Assembly (NCBI GenBank): GCA_023457175.1
Contig: JAEWMM010000222.1
Coordinates: 1-6,675, forward strand
Reading direction: 5' to 3'
DNA: 6,675 nt
Source of the DNA: Bacillota bacterium
GTDB taxonomy: Bacteria > Bacillota > Clostridia > Oscillospirales > Ruminococcaceae
Positions within the stretch are counted from its first letter, which is position 1, and the number at the start of each line of letters is the position of its first letter. Shown piece after piece: positions 5,135 through 6,675 of the stretch. The notes under the pieces were generated by a model that made no database searches, had not been told where the DNA came from, and saw only the letters and a list, made by a program, of their open reading frames with translations. The position numbers and the translations under genes were made by a program.

Positions 5135-6675
5135 GTGAGCAGATTAGAGATTCGCACGCCAAACCGTTCCCAGACCGTGGTGGAGGGCCTGTACCGCGAT
5201 ATTGAAAGGCGTATCACCGCCAGTCCGCCGGGGCTGTGCCCCGTAGACCTTTCAGCGGCATTTCTCCATCTTTGCCATGCGCAGACCTGCGGCAAGTGCG
5301 TCCCCTGCCGCATTGGACTCGGGCAGCTGACCATCCTGCTGCGCAATGTGCTCGACGGCAAGGCGGCACTTTCGGATGTAGGCTTAATTGAAAAAACCGC
5401 CCGCGTCATTAAGGACACCGCCGATTGCGCTATCGGGCGGGAGGCTGCCGACATGGTTTTAAAGGGCGTTAAAGGGTTTTACGACGATTATGTCGAGCAT
5501 ATTACCCACCGCCGATGTCTGTGCAACCTCAACCAGCCGGTGCCCTGCGTGGCGCTGTGCCCCGCCGGGGTGGATATTCCGGGCTATATCGCGCTTGTTG
5601 CCGAAGAGCGCTTTTCCGATGCGGTGCGCCTGATCCGAAAGGACAATCCGTTCCCGACCTCCTGCGCCATGGTGTGTGAGCACCCGTGCGAAGCCAGATG
5701 CCGCCGCAACATGGTCGACGACGCCGTCAGCATCCGGGCTTTAAAGCGCTACGCGGTAGATCACGCGGGCGTGGTGCCGGTGCCGGAGCGCGCCGCGCCT
5801 ACCGGAAAGCGGGTTGCCGTCATCGGCGGCGGGCCGGGGGGCCTCAGTGCGGCCTATTTTCTCTCGCTCATGGGGCACGAGGTTGAGGTGTTTGAAAAGC
5901 GCGCTCATCTGGGCGGCATGTTGCGCTACGGCATCCCCAGCTACCGGCTGCCGCGCGAGCGCTTGCAGCAGGATATCGACGCCATTCTCTCGACCGGCGT
6001 CAAGGTCAAGCTCAACGCCGAGATCGGCAAGGATATCACAATCCGTGAGCTGCGCCGCCGCTTTGACGGCGTCTATATCGCTATCGGCGCGCAGGCCGAC
6101 AAGACGGTCGGCATCGAGGGCGAGGGCGCCCGCGGCGTTATTTCGGCCGTTGAGATGCTGCGCGGCATCGGCGACGGTGTGCTGCCTGATTTTTCCGGCA
6201 AGCGGGTCGTGGTCATTGGCGGCGGCAACGTCGCGATGGACTGCGCCAGAAGCGCCCGCCGTCTGGGCGCCGAACATGTCGCCATTGTGTACCGCCGCCG
6301 GCGCGCCGACATGACCGCTATGCCCGAGGAGGTCGACGGCGCGGTGGAGGAGGGCTGTGAGCTTATCACCTTACAAGCGCCGGTGCGCATTGAGCACGAG
6401 AACGATGATCGGGTGCTGGCGCTCTGGACTCAGCCGCAGATGATCTCGACGGTGGACGCCGAGGGACGCCCGCGCCCGGCCAAAGCCGACGCGCCGCAGC
6501 GGCGCATTGCCTGCGACCTGGTCGTGGTTGCCATCGGGCAGGGTATTGAAACCGCCCCCTTTGCAGAATACGGCATTCCGATCAAGCGTGGCGTTATCGA
6601 CGCTATGAGCTCAAGCGACGTCTGGACCATCACCGGCGTGTTTGCGGGCGGCGACTGCGTCACCGGTCCGGCCTC
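5135..6675 (+). CDS. NuoF-type Fe-S domain fused to GltD/NfnB-type NAD(P)H oxidoreductase (3' end cut by window edge)
   Basis: Open frame from GTG 5135 to the right edge, 513 complete codons with no stop. Residues about 45-115 resemble the C-terminal [4Fe-4S] domain of NADH dehydrogenase subunit NuoF: Cys52, 55 and 58 in TCGKCVPCR, with Cys98 after 39 residues. The NADH/FMN part of NuoF is absent. Residues about 126-205 are the double-cluster domain of GltD/NfnB proteins: Cys128, 130, 138 and 142 (ending CPAGVDIPGY), then Cys177, 181, 185 and 189. An FAD dinucleotide fold follows (VIGGGPGG, 231-236), then a NAD(P) fold (VIGGGNVAMD, about 360-369) with a basic YRRRR stretch. AGGDCVTGPA at the edge is the usual second FAD contact, so probably a few tens of residues, or an extra domain, are missing. 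A soluble electron-transfer flavoprotein is secure; partner and substrate are unknown. Databases may call it glutamate synthase small chain, which the NuoF domain and lack of gltB here do not support. Confidence 0.88.
   Translation, partial: MSRLEIRTPNRSQTVVEGLYRDIERRITASPPGLCPVDLSAAFLHLCHAQTCGKCVPCRIGLGQLTILLRNVLDGKAALSDVGLIEKTARVIKDTADCAIGREAADMVLKGVKGFYDDYVEHITHRRCLCNLNQPVPCVALCPAGVDIPGYIALVAEERFSDAVRLIRKDNPFPTSCAMVCEHPCEARCRRNMVDDAVSIRALKRYAVDHAGVVPVPERAAPTGKRVAVIGGGPGGLSAAYFLSLMGHEVEVFEKRAHLGGMLRYGIPSYRLPRERLQQDIDAILSTGVKVKLNAEIGKDITIRELRRRFDGVYIAIGAQADKTVGIEGEGARGVISAVEMLRGIGDGVLPDFSGKRVVVIGGGNVAMDCARSARRLGAEHVAIVYRRRRADMTAMPEEVDGAVEEGCELITLQAPVRIEHENDDRVLALWTQPQMISTVDAEGRPRPAKADAPQRRIACDLVVVAIGQGIETAPFAEYGIPIKRGVIDAMSSSDVWTITGVFAGGDCVTGPA

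Noticed and set aside
5098..5454. Minus-strand frames under the oxidoreductase gene (also 5459-5683 and 5741-6277)
   Set aside because: They are antisense to clear cysteine and dinucleotide-fold motifs on the plus strand, and have no family resemblance.

Overview
The window looks like part of the chromosome of an anaerobic, butyrate-producing Clostridia bacterium. The genes are GC-rich and the intergenic stretches AT-rich, and the protein families are those of gut Oscillospiraceae/Ruminococcaceae-type fermenters. That taxonomic placement is inferred from gene content and composition only; there is no rRNA or other marker here.

Layout: four genes on the minus strand and one divergent gene on the plus strand. 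In transcription order on the minus strand they are a butyryl-CoA:acetate CoA-transferase (4813-3476), a GC-rich terminator-like hairpin, an AT-rich regulatory gap of about 400 bp, then a tight operon of butyryl-CoA dehydrogenase bcd (3069-1927), etfB (1908-1108) and etfA (1088 to the left edge, missing only its last residues). Gaps inside the operon are 18-19 bp and each gene has its own Shine-Dalgarno sequence. A 321-bp divergent region (4814-5134) carries a strong sigma-A-type promoter in each direction. Reading right from it is a GTG-started gene (5135 to the right edge, incomplete) for a multi-cluster iron-sulfur flavoprotein: an NuoF-type C-terminal [4Fe-4S] domain fused to a GltD/NfnB-type NAD(P)H oxidoreductase.

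How the genes work together: Bcd with EtfAB reduces crotonyl-CoA to butyryl-CoA, in related anaerobes with flavin-based electron bifurcation to ferredoxin. The CoA-transferase then exchanges the CoA with acetate, releasing butyrate and acetyl-CoA. Together they are the last two steps of the acetyl-CoA butyrate pathway. The upstream genes (thiolase, hbd, crt) are not in the window. The divergent oxidoreductase probably moves electrons among NAD(P)H, Fe-S carriers and an unseen partner, which would suit a cell that must rebalance NADH and ferredoxin, but this link is inferred.

The least ordinary parts are the regulatory palindromes: a perfect 9-bp inverted repeat between and over the -35/-10 elements of the oxidoreductase promoter, a second 9-bp inverted repeat flanking the same -35, an 11-bp-arm palindrome and a further hairpin/operator in the bcd upstream region, and a degenerate Rex-like site there. 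I see no mobile element, CRISPR array, tRNA or rRNA, and no clear sign of a wholly new system.
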